DNA from: Spongilla lacustris
Taxonomy: Eukaryota; Porifera; Demospongiae; Spongillida; Spongillidae
Assembly: GCA_949361645.1 (NCBI GenBank)
Contig: OX442416.1
Location: 14,517,969 to 14,581,968 of the forward strand
Length of the DNA: 64,000 bases
Reading direction: 5' to 3'
A program made the translations under genes and the position numbers. Positions 11,273 to 22,800 of the stretch are shown here, piece by piece. Positions within the stretch are counted from its first letter, which is position 1; every line of letters begins with the position of its first letter. Below the pieces are notes generated by a model. The model worked only from the letters and a program-made list of their open reading frames with translations, had not been told where the DNA came from and did no database searches.

Positions 11273-12271
11273 ATGAACATCTCTGATGATGACTATTCCG
11301 TGCAAATCCTATTCTGCGTACTCAACGGTGCCTCCGTGTTGGTGTGCCTACTGGCCGCCATCATGGTATTTGCTCTGAAGCTCCACAGAAGGATTGTTTA
11401 TCGATTGGCTCTTTATCAGGTATTGTCTGCGTTGGCCTTTTCTACGGTAGAGACTCTGGAGATTATTTTCGTGAATTATGAGAAGTCCCCGATAGTCTAC
11501 GGACGCTTGTGCAATACAATTGGATGGTTGGTTATGTACACACAATGGGTTAAACTACTCTTCACGGCTTGGTTAACTGTTCATCTGTTCTGTTTTGGAG
11601 TGCTCTACAAGAATCTGAAGAAGCTTGAAATATTGTATGTCGTTACTTCACTACTCGTACCAGTAATTTTCGCTACGATACCGCTCATAACCGAGTCTTA
11701 TCATATTGACCGGCTTGGATGCTACATTTCTGATGTCAATGGCACAAATCCTGATGCTAAAATTGAATTGTTTGCTCTTTGGACAATTCCAGCGCTGGTA
11801 ATACTTCTTGCGGCATCAATTGCCATGGTGATCGTGGTGATGAAAATGGCTTACACGGTGTGTTTGAGACTAAAAATAGATAGCATCACAGATGGTGACC
11901 AGTTTTGGAAGGCTCTTAAACAACTTCTTCCATTGGCCGCTTTTCCTATAATGTTCTTCCTCTTTGGTATTCCAGTACTCGTATATGGCGTGTATGAAGC
12001 AGAAAGCTCCACTACCAATGAAAGCAGCCTGATACTTGCAGCAGTATTTATCCCCATGTGGGGCATGTCATCAGGTATGACCCTATTGATCCACATCTCT
12101 GTAGCGCGTCTTTATTGTACACGGCGAAATGAACACATACAGATTAGGGAAAATATCACCAAGTACAATTCATGTGCTCATCATACTATGACTAAATCGT
12201 CTGACCGTGTGAGCAGTACTACACGCTTTTCTCCACCAAAGGACAGCTTTGATGATGATGGTAATAAATAA
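11273..12271 (+). CDS. Orphan seven-transmembrane (GPCR-like) receptor, intronless
   Basis: A 332-aa single-exon membrane protein. Seven hydrophobic segments lie near residues 10-36, 42-66, 82-110, 118-140, 165-195, 217-241 and 250-277. Cys80 at the start of TM3 and Cys150 in the second extracellular loop are placed for the usual receptor disulphide. Asn2 and Asn156 sit in N-glycosylation sequons. The cytoplasmic tail is rich in Ser, Thr and Lys. An in-frame ATG lies ten codons upstream (11243), but the ATG at 11273 is the one shared with the tandem copy and is preferred. The protein lacks DRY and NPxxY motifs; its general layout resembles the cAMP-receptor-like or adhesion-like 7TM families that are expanded in sponges. 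Ligand and G protein are unknown. Being intronless next to heavily spliced genes, it may descend from a retrocopy. Confidence 0.75.
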   Translation: MNISDDDYSVQILFCVLNGASVLVCLLAAIMVFALKLHRRIVYRLALYQVLSALAFSTVETLEIIFVNYEKSPIVYGRLCNTIGWLVMYTQWVKLLFTAWLTVHLFCFGVLYKNLKKLEILYVVTSLLVPVIFATIPLITESYHIDRLGCYISDVNGTNPDAKIELFALWTIPALVILLAASIAMVIVVMKMAYTVCLRLKIDSITDGDQFWKALKQLLPLAAFPIMFFLFGIPVLVYGVYEAESSTTNESSLILAAVFIPMWGMSSGMTLLIHISVARLYCTRRNEHIQIRENITKYNSCAHHTMTKSSDRVSSTTRFSPPKDSFDDDGNK

Positions 12272-13440
12272 TGTATAATAAATGCTTCATTTTAAAAAGG
12301 AACTTTTGTCACTTTTTAACTATATGTTGTGTTTTGTTTAATTTTTAATGTGCTTTGCACTATTTTAAATAGTGGATGGTAAAGAAAATTTCCCTGTTTC
12401 TATTGCCTACTCACTTTTTACATTATGCATGAAATGAAGACAAGTTGCGTTATAATATAGAGCTAAAATTCATTGCTTGGTTGTAAGTTTGATGCTCTGT
12501 ACTTCCTGATATATATGCCAGAACAGATTAAAGGGCACTGTTCTGCTCATACATATAGTGTTGTGCGGTAATTGTGCATGGTGCAGGAAACTCAACCATG
12601 GATTTGTTTTTAAAATATAAAAGTAGTGATACCAGCAGAACTTTATCTTCTCATTTTACTGATACTCTACCCATGTCTGTTTTTGTCTCAATAAGACAGC
12701 CTTCAAATTTTCTAATCCCCCTACATGTACAATCTGTGGAAAAATAGGAATGTGTATAGAAAAAAAGGGTTTTTTTAGCGCGCGAATGTCATGCTGAATG
12801 ATACTGTTCACCGCTTGAATCAGGCCATCTGCCGGAATGTGGTGGTAAAATTAAAAATTTAAGTGGCTCAAATAGCAAAGAAAAGCGCATGCATGTACCA
12901 ACACAGTCCTAAGGCTTTAAAAGCACAATCAAACCAGAACGTAACGGAGCGGCACTCATTTATTGGTGTCGATTGCCTTAGTTTCCAACCCCCCACCCCT
13001 ACATTTACAATCTGTGGAAAAATTGGAATGTTCCCCTTCATCAGTTATTCATGTAGGGACCCCCCAAGTCAATATCCCTGCGGTGTTACTTGCATGATAT
13101 GCACGATGCACTGCATACAAAACGTTTGCCGGGGCCGGAGAAGTGACATGTACACGGGTGCTGGTAAATCTGGGAGCAAAATCAAATCGCAGCAATTGCA
13201 CACTATACTGGGTAATCAGGGTCTGGGTACGAGACTAGCGTAATGTCTCATCCCCCAAAACTATTAACGAAATAATTTTCCTGTCATACAAATGTAACGT
13301 TTATACGTGGTAATTTTAAGATCCCCTTTCTGACACCCACGCCCACTTCACAATACAGTGTGTATCCCCCCACACTTACTGCATCAGATCTTGAATCTTC
13401 AACCACCACTACGGCGCGGTGACCCTGCCTCAAAGTTGTA
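12272..13440. other. Spacer between tandem 7TM copies
   Basis: The first ~440 bases are the 3' flank of the receptor and are duplicated after the second copy (14000-14285). 12716-12760 and 12985-13030 share CAATCTGTGGAAAAAT, suggesting a further small direct repeat. No gene supported. Confidence 0.5.
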
Positions 13441-13468
13441 AACTGTCAAAAGTGCTTTCAAAGACACG

Positions 13469-14005
13469 ATGAACGTCTCCGATAATGACTATTCCGTACA
13501 AATCCTATTCTGCGTACTCAACGGTGCCTCCGTGTTGGTGTGCCTACTGGCCGCCATCATGGTATTTGCTCTGAAGCTCCACAGTAAGATTGTTTATCGA
13601 TTGGCTCTCTATCAGGTATTGTCTGCGTTGGCCTTTTCTACGGTAGAGACTCTGGAGATTATTTTCGTGAATTATGAGAAGTCCCCGATAGTCTACGGAC
13701 GCTTGTGCAATACAATTGGATGGTTGGTTATGTACACACAATGGGTTAAACTACTCTTCACGGCTTGGTTAACTGTTCATCTGTTCTGTTTTGGAGTGCT
13801 CTACAAGAATCTGAAGAAGCTTGAAATATTGTATGTCGTTACTTCACTACTCGTACCAGTAATTTTCGCTACGATACCGCTCATAACCGAGTCTTATCAT
13901 ATTGACCGGCTTGGATGCTACATTTCTGATGTCAATGGCACAAATCCTGATGCTAAAATTGAATTCCTGTTTCTAGTGCCTACTCACTTTTTGCATTATG
14001 CATGA
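13469..14005 (+). pseudogene. Truncated tandem copy of the 7TM receptor
   Basis: A near-identical copy of the receptor starting at the equivalent ATG. Differences over the first 165 residues are few (for example NVSDND for NISDDD, HSK for HRR). After the residues DAKIE the sequence jumps into what is the 3' flank of the intact gene, giving the tail FLFLVPTHFLHYA and a stop. About 625 bases containing TM5-TM7 and the C-terminal tail were deleted in one event, between 11769 and 12393 of the intact copy. The remaining 178 aa could make at most a four-TM fragment, so it is probably non-functional, though its frame up to the junction is clean, which implies a recent duplication. Confidence 0.85.
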
Positions 14006-14324
14006 AATCAAGACAAGTCTCGTTATAGAGCTAAAATTCATTGCTTGGTTGTAAGTTTGATGCTCTGTACTTCCTGATATATATGCCAGAACAGATTAAC
14101 TTAAAGGGCACTGTTCTGCAGATTCATATGGAAACGTGTTGTGTGGTAACTGTGCATGGTGCAGGAAACTCAACCATGGATTTGTTTTTAAAATATAAAA
14201 GTAGTGGTACAAGCATGCAGAACTTTATCTTCTCATTTTTCTGATACTCTACCCATGTCTGTTTTTGTCTCAATAAGACAGCCTTCAATACAGTGCTCTG
14301 CAAATCAAAGTGATATGTGTCACC

Positions 14325-14505
14325 TTGTCCCTCCATACCTCACCTCCACCTGATCCCCTCCATACCTCCCCTTCACCTGGTCCCCTCCATACCTCCCCTT
14401 CACCTGGTCCCCTCCATACCTCCCCTCCACCTGGTCCCCTCCATACCTCCCCTTCACCTGGTCCCCTCCATCCCTCCCCTCCCCCTGGTCCCCACCCCTC
14501 CAACC
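14325..14505. repeat. 27-bp CT-rich minisatellite
   Basis: About seven copies of CCATACCTCCCCTTCACCTG with a GTCCCCT spacer. All frames translate to low-complexity peptides, so no gene is called. Confidence 0.85.
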
Positions 14506-14535
14506 AACTGAAACAAATGTACAAGTATATAAAAA

Positions 14536-14768
14536 CATTCTCTATGAGAAAGTTAGTGGTATATAGGATTTGAAGCTAGGCAATGGTGGTGTAAAAAGGA
14601 AGGGAACAAGGGATCAACGATCATATTTAGCAACGTAAAATGTACGTACTACAAAAGTGCTAAATATAGGACTATTCAAAAAATGTGTACCACGTTGATC
14701 CCTTGTTCCCTTTTTACACCACCATTGCCTTCAAATCCTATATACCACTAACTTTCTCAGACAGAATG
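14536..14768. mobile_element. CATTCTCTA-family MITE, copy 1
   Basis: A 233-bp foldback. The left arm CATTCTCTATGAGAAAGTTA through about 14640 is mirrored by the right arm ending AGACAGAATG at 14768. Arms of roughly 90-100 bases carry GGAACAAGGGATCAACG and its complement. Related copies lie at 15635-15910 and 29849-30092. No coding capacity. Confidence 0.8.
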
Positions 14769-15634
14769 TTTTATATCTTGTTTCATTCTTTTTTTTTAAC
14801 ATTAAAGTGACTACTTGTATATAGGTGTACATGCACTTTGAAACCCGTACAATGTTGAAGTAACTACCATGCTTATTGCCTACCAACACGGTTCCAAGAG
14901 GGGTGTCCGCCCCCCCCCCCCCCCCCCCCCCTGTATCCACCTCTGAATGAGCAGCCGACTCTCATTTGCACATTTCCATATATATGCTCTGCCACTACAT
15001 GTACATACCTCAAAAAAAAAACATGGGAGACATTATCTGCATGAAGACCAAGTCAGTTAAACAGAAATTGCCTGACCCTGAGCTATTCATAATTTCGAAC
15101 GACGTTCCTACTAAAATTCATGCTGTGGGGCAAACATTGGTTGACATAATGCCTTAAAGTTAGCTATACATAACCTTCAAGAAATAAATCAGAGGTCAGA
15201 TGCTTGTACAGTACACATCATCACTGGAACTAAAAAAACAGTTTTTGTGGATGGGCATTGTAGCTGCTTGTGAAGGACCCTGCATGTTAAGTACATTTGA
15301 GCATGCTGAATGTATTATCTGGTGCATGGAGTGAGGTGAAGTTGAGTTTACACTGCTAACTTTAATTTTCAGAGTACTGCAATGAAGAAAGAGATGATGG
15401 ACACACCTGTTGCTGTCATATGAAGAAGAAAACAGACTTATATGAGAAGATAAAGTTTCGCTGGTATCACTATTTAAAACGAGTAACATTATTTATGGAC
15501 TGAACAATATTTATCATCCATGGCTGAGTTAGTACTATGTATAAATGATATCTAGTAGCATATCTGATCAGTGTAAAAATGTCAGTTATGAAATTCAGTT
15601 TATATATCAATGAAACAAGTATATTTTATAAAAA
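14769..15634. other. Non-coding region including left half of a segmental duplication
   Basis: A poly-C run lies at 14910-14931. From about 15104 the sequence is a duplicate of 29286-29848 (shared GGGGCAAACATTGGTTGAC, GAAGAAAGAGATGATGGACA), and in both places it is followed by a CATTCTCTA-family MITE. No gene supported. Confidence 0.6.
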
Positions 15635-15910
15635 CATTCTCTATGAGAAGGTTGGTGGTATATATATACATGTAGGAGTTGAAGGCAATAGTGGTGTAAA
15701 ACTGCATGAGGCAGGGAAACAAGGGTTGAATGATAAGAAATAGTTCTATATTTACCCCATACATGTACATGCACAATATAATGTTCAGCAATGTGTGCAG
15801 GCTAAATATTTCGTTTTTGCTTATCATTCAACTCTTATTTCCCTGCGTTTTACACCATGCACTATTGCCTTCAAATCATATATACCACTAACCTTCTCAT
15901 ATAGAGAATG
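15635..15910. mobile_element. CATTCTCTA-family MITE, copy 2
   Basis: Left end CATTCTCTATGAGAAGGTTG and right end AACCTTCTCATATAGAGAATG are inverted; long imperfect arms share GGAAACAAGGGTTGAATGAT and its complement. Interior is AT-rich and non-coding. Confidence 0.8.
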
Positions 15911-17480
15911 TATATTCGACTCTTTTAAACTTAAAGCATGTCAAAGCTGGAAAAAATCGAAAGCCAATGATTGGTGGGCCAGATCCGTTCTCATCTGACT
16001 TCGAATTCTTTGGAGCCAAGTCGGACATTGTACCACCCGTTAGTGCGTAAGAAGCCGGAGACGCTGCGACCAATGGCATGCAGCCCGGACGCCTTTCCTT
16101 CGTCTTTTAATTGTGACAATTCTAACTCGTATTCCCCATAATGTGTTCTTACTTTAGGTATCCTGTACAATCTTGTACCCTTGCCTACTATAGAATTGGT
16201 CAAACACAGCGGCGTAGGAAGGAGTTTAAATGCCGGTGTGTTTGATCAGACACGTTGGAAGTAGTTGAAAAGTGGTCAGGTGCAGAGCCAAGAAACTAAA
16301 ACATTATGTCTGCATTTTTGGCTCAGGATGACAGGAAAAGAGCTATGCGTAGCACTGAAATCCTCGGAACAGAAGCACTTCGCGTCCCTGACAGTATTTT
16401 TTTGCTGGCATATGTCTGATAGCAAGACCTTCTCATCCCCCCTGCAAGTAGATCCTTCAGTCCTTCACGCGATATATAGCTATAGATCATCTTGAATCAA
16501 CCCCTGCCAGGGCTGCATTAATAACATAGTACTCTGCCCGAAAGTAGCGCCGGCACACAATAAAATAATTAAATGTATGTGGATTAATTAATGGACCTGA
16601 TGTAGCTAAAAGTAGTTTTAGCATGTAACTAGTCATTTGGCTGAAACGCTAAATTCAGTGGTTCTGAATCACGGGGTAAGCGAGTTCGAATCCTGCAAAG
16701 ATTGGTGATTTTTCACCCAAGGAGTTTGGCAAAATAAGGGTTTGGGCCCGCCTCTCATCCTCCCATGATGCAGGTTTGACAACTTAATTGACTGCCCCGC
16801 TAGATTCCCACTTCGACAAATAATCGCATTGGTCCGCTTCACATCCGCATAACGCCTTACTGATTGTAATTGCTTTTTTTTTTTCAATCATTTTGATCAC
16901 ATATAATTTGATACCTGTATTTACAGCATAACATAGGGTCTTCAGCTTCTTTTTAAAAATTCATTTTAAGATTTGGTGTTTACAGGGGAACGAACATCAA
17001 TACTAGGCCGGCTACAGTTGTGATATTAAGTAAGGTTCACCCCGGTGAACGGTAATTTTTCACTATAATCATAAGTTACATGGAAATGCACAGGAACATA
17101 GGATGAAAACTTCAGTGTGTGTGTGCTCCATCATCAAACCTAGACCACATCGACATTTCACTTATTAAGATAATATTATTCACAATACCATACAAATTGC
17201 TGCAAACCACCCAAGGTTAATAGCAAAGACCTGCCACAGTCAGTGCATGTACATTCACGTGATCACTAGCTTGGTTAGGGGTCGAAAATTGGCTCCATAC
17301 CTGATTAGAATACGTTTAAGTTTTACCGCGGTATTGAACCGCGGTTAAACGCGATATATTGCGGTTACAACGGTTAAATATTCACCTTAACCGCGGCAAA
17401 CCTGATGCTAATACACATCAAAGAACAAAAATTGCTTTGTATATGGGCTGAAACACAGCAAGCAGCACACTTATAACGAA
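15911..17480. other. Repeat-derived non-coding region
   Basis: 15945-16075 is a degraded relative of 30950-31115. 16095-16240 is repeated at 40660-40760/41192-41215, where it carries an extra insertion. 17160-17404 matches 27600-27800, and its end CAAACCTG next to an AACCGCGGTTA repeat looks like a transposon terminus. No intact gene. Confidence 0.5.
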
Positions 17481-17589
17481 ATACACTATACAGTGAACGT
17501 ATACGTACATCATAATCATTTGCACATTACGACATTCATAAACTATTATTTTGTAGCCATCCTATCAGTATTTATAATCAGCCCCACCT

Positions 17590-18510
17590 TTCAGGTAAAA
17601 TCGAAGAAACTTTCTTCAAGACTCTTCTCAATAACAGTACTGTTTGTACCAGAGCACGACTTAGAGCAGTGTCAGCCACTAATGCAAATGCCCGGTTGAG
17701 AGCACTGGTTTAGAGCTATACCTTTAATGCACAGGGACTTAGCATTGGAGCCTCACGAGATGCACGTCCTTTTAAAATGGTGGCTAGGTATACCTATCTC
17801 CTCCACTGACAGTAAATTTTTTCTTTGTTCTAAGACTCTTGATCCAGATGGCCACCATGCTCTTACATGTCGGTCTGGAGGTGACACCATCGTACGGCAC
17901 AATAACCTAAGGGACTGTTTTTCAAATCTGTGCTCTAAAGCATGGCTATCTCCTCAATTGGAGAAAGGTCCAGGCATAAACTTCTCTAGACCAGCTGATG
18001 TGCTGGTGCCAAACTGGTCTCTCTCCTACCCTGCAGCATTTGACCTAAAAGTCATCCATCTTCTAAATACAGATCTCATTCAGGAAGTAAGTTTGGCATC
18101 AGGCATTTCTGCAGAATGTGGCGAGGTTGGGAAGCATGCCAAAAATGATGAAATGTGTTCATGAGTTGGGCTGGATGTGTATTCCATTAGTGGTGGAAGT
18201 CTATGGTGGTTGGGGATGTGAAGCCCAAGAATGCTTCTCAAGATTGAGCAAGAGACTTGCCATGCAAATGGGACTATCTGACAATGAAGCACTGAGCCAA
18301 ATCTACTGCCTGATGGGTGTCACGTTAATGCGGCAGAATGCTAGAGCCATCCTGCTGAGATGCTCCCATATTCCCCTTCATGAATGTTAATTATATTCTA
18401 ATGAATGAGCACCTTTTTATTATAATTATGTTTATCAGCCACATAAAAGGTAACTAAGTTTTGAAAGACAGTGTGAAACAATTTATTCCATTAATAAGTG
18501 GTTCCTTTAA
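17590..18510 (+). pseudogene. C-terminal fragment of a second retroelement
   Basis: The open frame 17727-18164, with continuation in a shifted frame to 18390, contains DPDGHHALTCRSGGDTIVRH, ARPADVLVPNW-like (SRPADVLVPNWSLS), FDLKVIHLL, VVEVYGGWG and LMRQNARAIL. This is the C-terminal Cys/His plus endonuclease-like module found in a widespread animal family of reverse-transcriptase elements. The reverse-transcriptase domain is missing. A frameshift near 18120-18165 breaks it. It interrupts an upstream flank that is continuous in the intact ArsB-type locus (about 41760-41945), so it was inserted after that duplication or is deleted there. Confidence 0.65.
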
Positions 18511-18683
18511 ATACAGTGCTAGTCTCGTTCCCAGACTCAATTATGTCTGGGAACGAGAATACGTCATGTCAATGAATGGATACACGACCAGCCAGACCAG
18601 GCAGTGTTCACGGTGCTAGCTCTGCTGCTTAAGATCTGAGTGTAGCAACACAAGACAAATCAAAGCAGTGAGCCATTTGCGTC

Positions 18684-19642
18684 ATGGTGATCCTCTTATT
18701 CTTAAAGGAGCACGTCAAGCAGGTTTGGTCGTGGAGGGAGTTGTTGCCCCTCCTACTAGGCTTGGCCACGTCTGCCAACATAGGGAGTGCCTCCACCTAC
18801 TTTGGTAACCCTCAGAATGCCTTCTTAGCGGCCAGCTCCCTGGACCACATCTCCCGGTGCTCTTCTTTGAGGCGGCCCTCCCAGCCGCCCTGCTGGGCTT
18901 GCTGCTGAGCACGGGGCTACTGTATGCCTGCTACTTCAGGGTCCTGTTCCCCTCCTGCCCCTCCCCCTCTGCCCATAAACACCACCAGTGGTGGTGGTGG
19001 TTGTGCAGTGAGTCCAAAGAGTATGTGCGTGAAGATGTGCCTGTTGTGTCCTTTTCTGAACTCAAGGAGGAGGAGGAGGATGAAGGAGAAGGTAGAGCAG
19101 CACTCAGATCCAGTGCCGTGTCTAGTGCTGACCTGGGTGACCTTCCTAATGATGACCTGGGTGTCTTTTCTAATGATGACCTGGGTGTCCTTCCTAATGA
19201 TGACCTGGGTGTCCTTCCTAATGATGACCTGGTTGTCCTTCCTAATGATGACCTGGGTGTCCTTCCTAATGATGACCTAGGTGTCCTTCCTAATGATGAC
19301 CTGGGTGTCCTTCCTAATGATGACCTGGGTGTCCTTTCTAGTGATGACCTAGGTGCTCTTCCTAATGCTGACCTGGGTGTCCTTCTTAATGCTGACCTGG
19401 GTGTCCTTCCTAACGATGATCTGGGTTTCCTTCCTAATGCTGACCTGGGTGTCCTTCATGATGATATCCAAGGCATGTCACCCTCACCCTCCCGTGGGAA
19501 CGTTGGACCTGGCATGTGCTGGGAGCCACGCCCCCGCAAAGATGCACATCTAACCACACCCATTGAGGATCAGGGTGTGACCCTGCTCTCTGAGGAAGAC
19601 CTTCAAGAAGGGTTCACCTCAATTTTGGTATCGCTCTGGTGA
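18684..19642 (+). pseudogene. ArsB-type transporter pseudogene with expanded coding repeat
   Basis: A partial duplicate of the intact gene at 42310-44220. It starts inside the fourth membrane region (homologous to about 42775) and ends at the central loop (homologous to about 43470). The first ~145 codons and the whole second membrane half are missing. One T is deleted near 18858 (TCCCGGTG for TCCCTGGTG), shifting the frame in the GNPQNAF region. The loop repeat DLGVLPND is present as about 15 eight-residue units against 3 in the intact gene. Upstream bases 18520-18670 match the intact gene's 5' flank (41940-42110), so promoter and body were copied and the intervening 5' coding part was lost. 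Not functional. Confidence 0.85.
19130..19465 (+). repeat. 24-bp coding minisatellite in ArsB pseudogene
   Basis: About 15 units of GATGACCTGGGTGTCCTTCC plus TAAT. The intact paralogue has three units at about 43215-43290, so the array expanded within the pseudogene or contracted in the gene. Confidence 0.9.
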
Positions 19643-19871
19643 AAAAACGGAACCATCCAGGTAGAAAACATATGCAGAGGGTGTCTGGCTAACATAAATA
19701 GCATGTTAACATGACAATATGATCCACAGGTATGAAATAACAGATCAGATAACTTCACCAAATTACAGAATTGTTCTTTCTGCTACGATAACTCCAATCA
19801 TCGCATTGACTGATGAGTTATTCATATTTGACATTGAATATGCATGAAAAGCAACACTGCACAACAATGAA

Positions 19872-22800
19872 CTATTTGAATTTCTGGAGATATCTTCCAA
19901 AGAGTGTCAACAGAAGAACGAGTGTTCCCTGTTAGGATGGAAGGTCTTGGAATATGACTTCTTAAGGATTATCGGAGGCTTACGTGAGCTAGAAGAACTT
20001 CACCACATATCTGTGAAATAGAGCCAGGATTTTAGGGCCACTGTAAATACAGCAAACATGCAAACATGTATGTACATGTACATGTGCCAGTGCATGTATA
20101 CAAACATCCCTAGCTTGCATATTCTAAAAAAAAGTACACTTACCCGGTATCAAAAAAATGATATAATGGGACATAGAAGGAATTTGTTTGATGTTCAATT
20201 TGCTATTGACTGTTATCCTGATATGTCAAACAGCTTTGGTGTGACATTTGATTGATTGGCTATTAAGAAATGCAAATTTGTTGTTTGTACTGAGTAATTC
20301 CATCGTGCTAATGAGGCTACATGCACAAGTATTGTTTGCTCATATACTGCATTGACTGTCCTCAGTCGAGCATTAAAGGTTTGATTATTTTTGTTATTAT
20401 ACTGAACTGGCTTGGTTTTAACAAACAATAATCAGTTGCTTGGTTTGATTTATTTTATAAAACAACCTGTATGTGTATGTCATGCATGTAACTAACCTTA
20501 GAACAATAAAAAAACTCCATATTAGATCAGATATATAGAGCACTTCATGGCACATTATGTTATTACTGTGTTGCATGACAAAAGCAAATTACTAAGTATT
20601 AAACACTATAGGTAGTTTATTTTGCTCCAAATCCTTCAAAAATAGCAATGCTTCTTGTTTTAAAACTGTATATTGCTAGCTAAATTCTTTGCAGATTTTT
20701 GTGTAGATATGATTTACTCACCACAGCACTAGTTTGAAAGTCAAGGTAATCAGTTAATACACCTCCGATGAAAAGTCCAATCAGTTCTCTGCACACAGAA
20801 ATGGAGTGATTATTTGGTTTTGAGAAGAGAGATATATTACTCACCCACAGCACAGAGCTGAAACAACAATCCCAGAAATGACAGTGCTGAGAGTATCAGA
20901 GCTGTAGCCTGTGTCCAATGATCTGCACACATATCATTACAGATCATGCACACCATCACATCCGCCATTGCAGACCACATTAACTACAACTGCACATGCA
21001 CTTACTTTGCAATGTTCAACAAATCGGAGCATGTGGGTACAATGGCCAAAGCAGAACCAAATCCTATGACACCAAATGACGATATTGTCAACCACAGCTT
21101 CCTGTGAACAAAAGGCCGGGTATGATTTGATGATATGATAATGGAACATGCATACACATTGGAAAATAAAAAAGGTGACCATGATGCATCAATGCATGCA
21201 TAAGCAGGGGCGGATCCAGGATTTGGGGAAAGGGGGGTCCAATAAATATATTCACAACTGGGGGAGGGTACGGGAGGGGGCGTGCCCCTCCCGTGACAGC
21301 AAGGGGGTCTGGGGGAGCGCTGATAGCTCCCCCAGTGGGGTCTGGGGCGAAGCCCCAGCCGCTTTTTGCTTTTGCGTTTATTTAGCATGAAATTCATAGT
21401 GACATCCAATACAAACATCATGCGATATCCGGATTACTAGAGCCTGCACTTGCATGGATAGCGACGAGAAAACTCTTCATTTTTCACAATGCTATGGTTC
21501 CTACTGCTACTTCGTGACGTAAAGCTTTTGGGAATTTGTGCCCGAAGCGTGCACGTGGCCATGCACCAGCTACATGTCGGTCTATAAACGACTCGCGTAT
21601 GTTTCACTATAGTATTAGTACTTTTAGTTTGTTTAGCTCTATAGCTACGGTAATAACCTAGGAAAAGAATCTGAGATCCATCCCATTCACGTCTTTCGAT
21701 CGCTTACCTCAATTCCTGCTCACACGCACCATTCGATTGATCGCACGATTAAAGTCTAATTAACCACACATGCAAAATTAAATTTCGTTAATAGGGGAGG
21801 ATTTAGTTAGATCGATCTAGATCCCGCTTGGCTAGAACAATGTGCAAGCCTGCAAAGGATGGTAACATGCAGAACGCTGCATAGATTACAGTATGCATTA
21901 CGTCATTCTTATGCATTACGTCATTCTTCATATAGGAAAGGGGGCGTCCGGACCCCCCCTAAATCCGCCCCTGATAAGGGTAATCGAGAGTGACACATGC
22001 ACATTTTACGAGGTCGTTATGTATTGTGCTCTATCCATTATGTCAGTAACCCTTGCACAAATAGGGTGGATGCATGACATTGGATGACCTAACAGTTTGT
22101 AACATACGGAGTTGAGAAAGCAGGCCCAACGAAAAAGAACCCCACTCCAGATATTAGTAGTCCACAGATGATAAAAGGTCTGGAACCCTGCAATGTACAA
22201 CAAAAAAAGCAAAAAAAAAAAAAAAAAGTTTGATGTTGTGGAGGATCAATGGTCTGGGGATCAGGCAATAGACTTCATGAAGTTAATAAAATATTGGTGC
22301 TGTATGCTAATGCTAAAGATGACCCAACTTACAAACTTATCTGACAGGTGCCCCACACATATTGCAGCAACCATGTATACTCCTGGACCAGCAAAGAATG
22401 TCAGTCCAACCTGGACCACACTAACATGAAACTAGAGTGACCAAGGATTGACAGTATGCATTAGATATTAATACAATACAAGGTCTGGATACCTGTTTAA
22501 CCATGAATGGTGATAGGGTGGATCCGAAGTAGCCAAATGCAGCCATAGCAAGAGTACAGGACAAAACTGTAGGTTGCATTTTCAATTGATATTATATCAG
22601 TAATAAATCAGCAATATTATTGTAAATCGTTTTTGTGAGTTATACATGTAGATAGGATATTAATGATATTACATGTTTTGTGGAGAAACATACAGACACA
22701 ATTGTACACACAAAAATAATTACATGTGTTTTGGGATAGGATTGATAGTGTGTTAGCTCTACATGTAAATCAATGACAAGCTAAGGCAGCCATATAACAC

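Noticed and set aside
16640..16740. Possible tRNA gene around GAGTTCGAATCC
   Set aside because: A box-B-like sequence is present, but no cloverleaf with paired acceptor and anticodon stems could be drawn.
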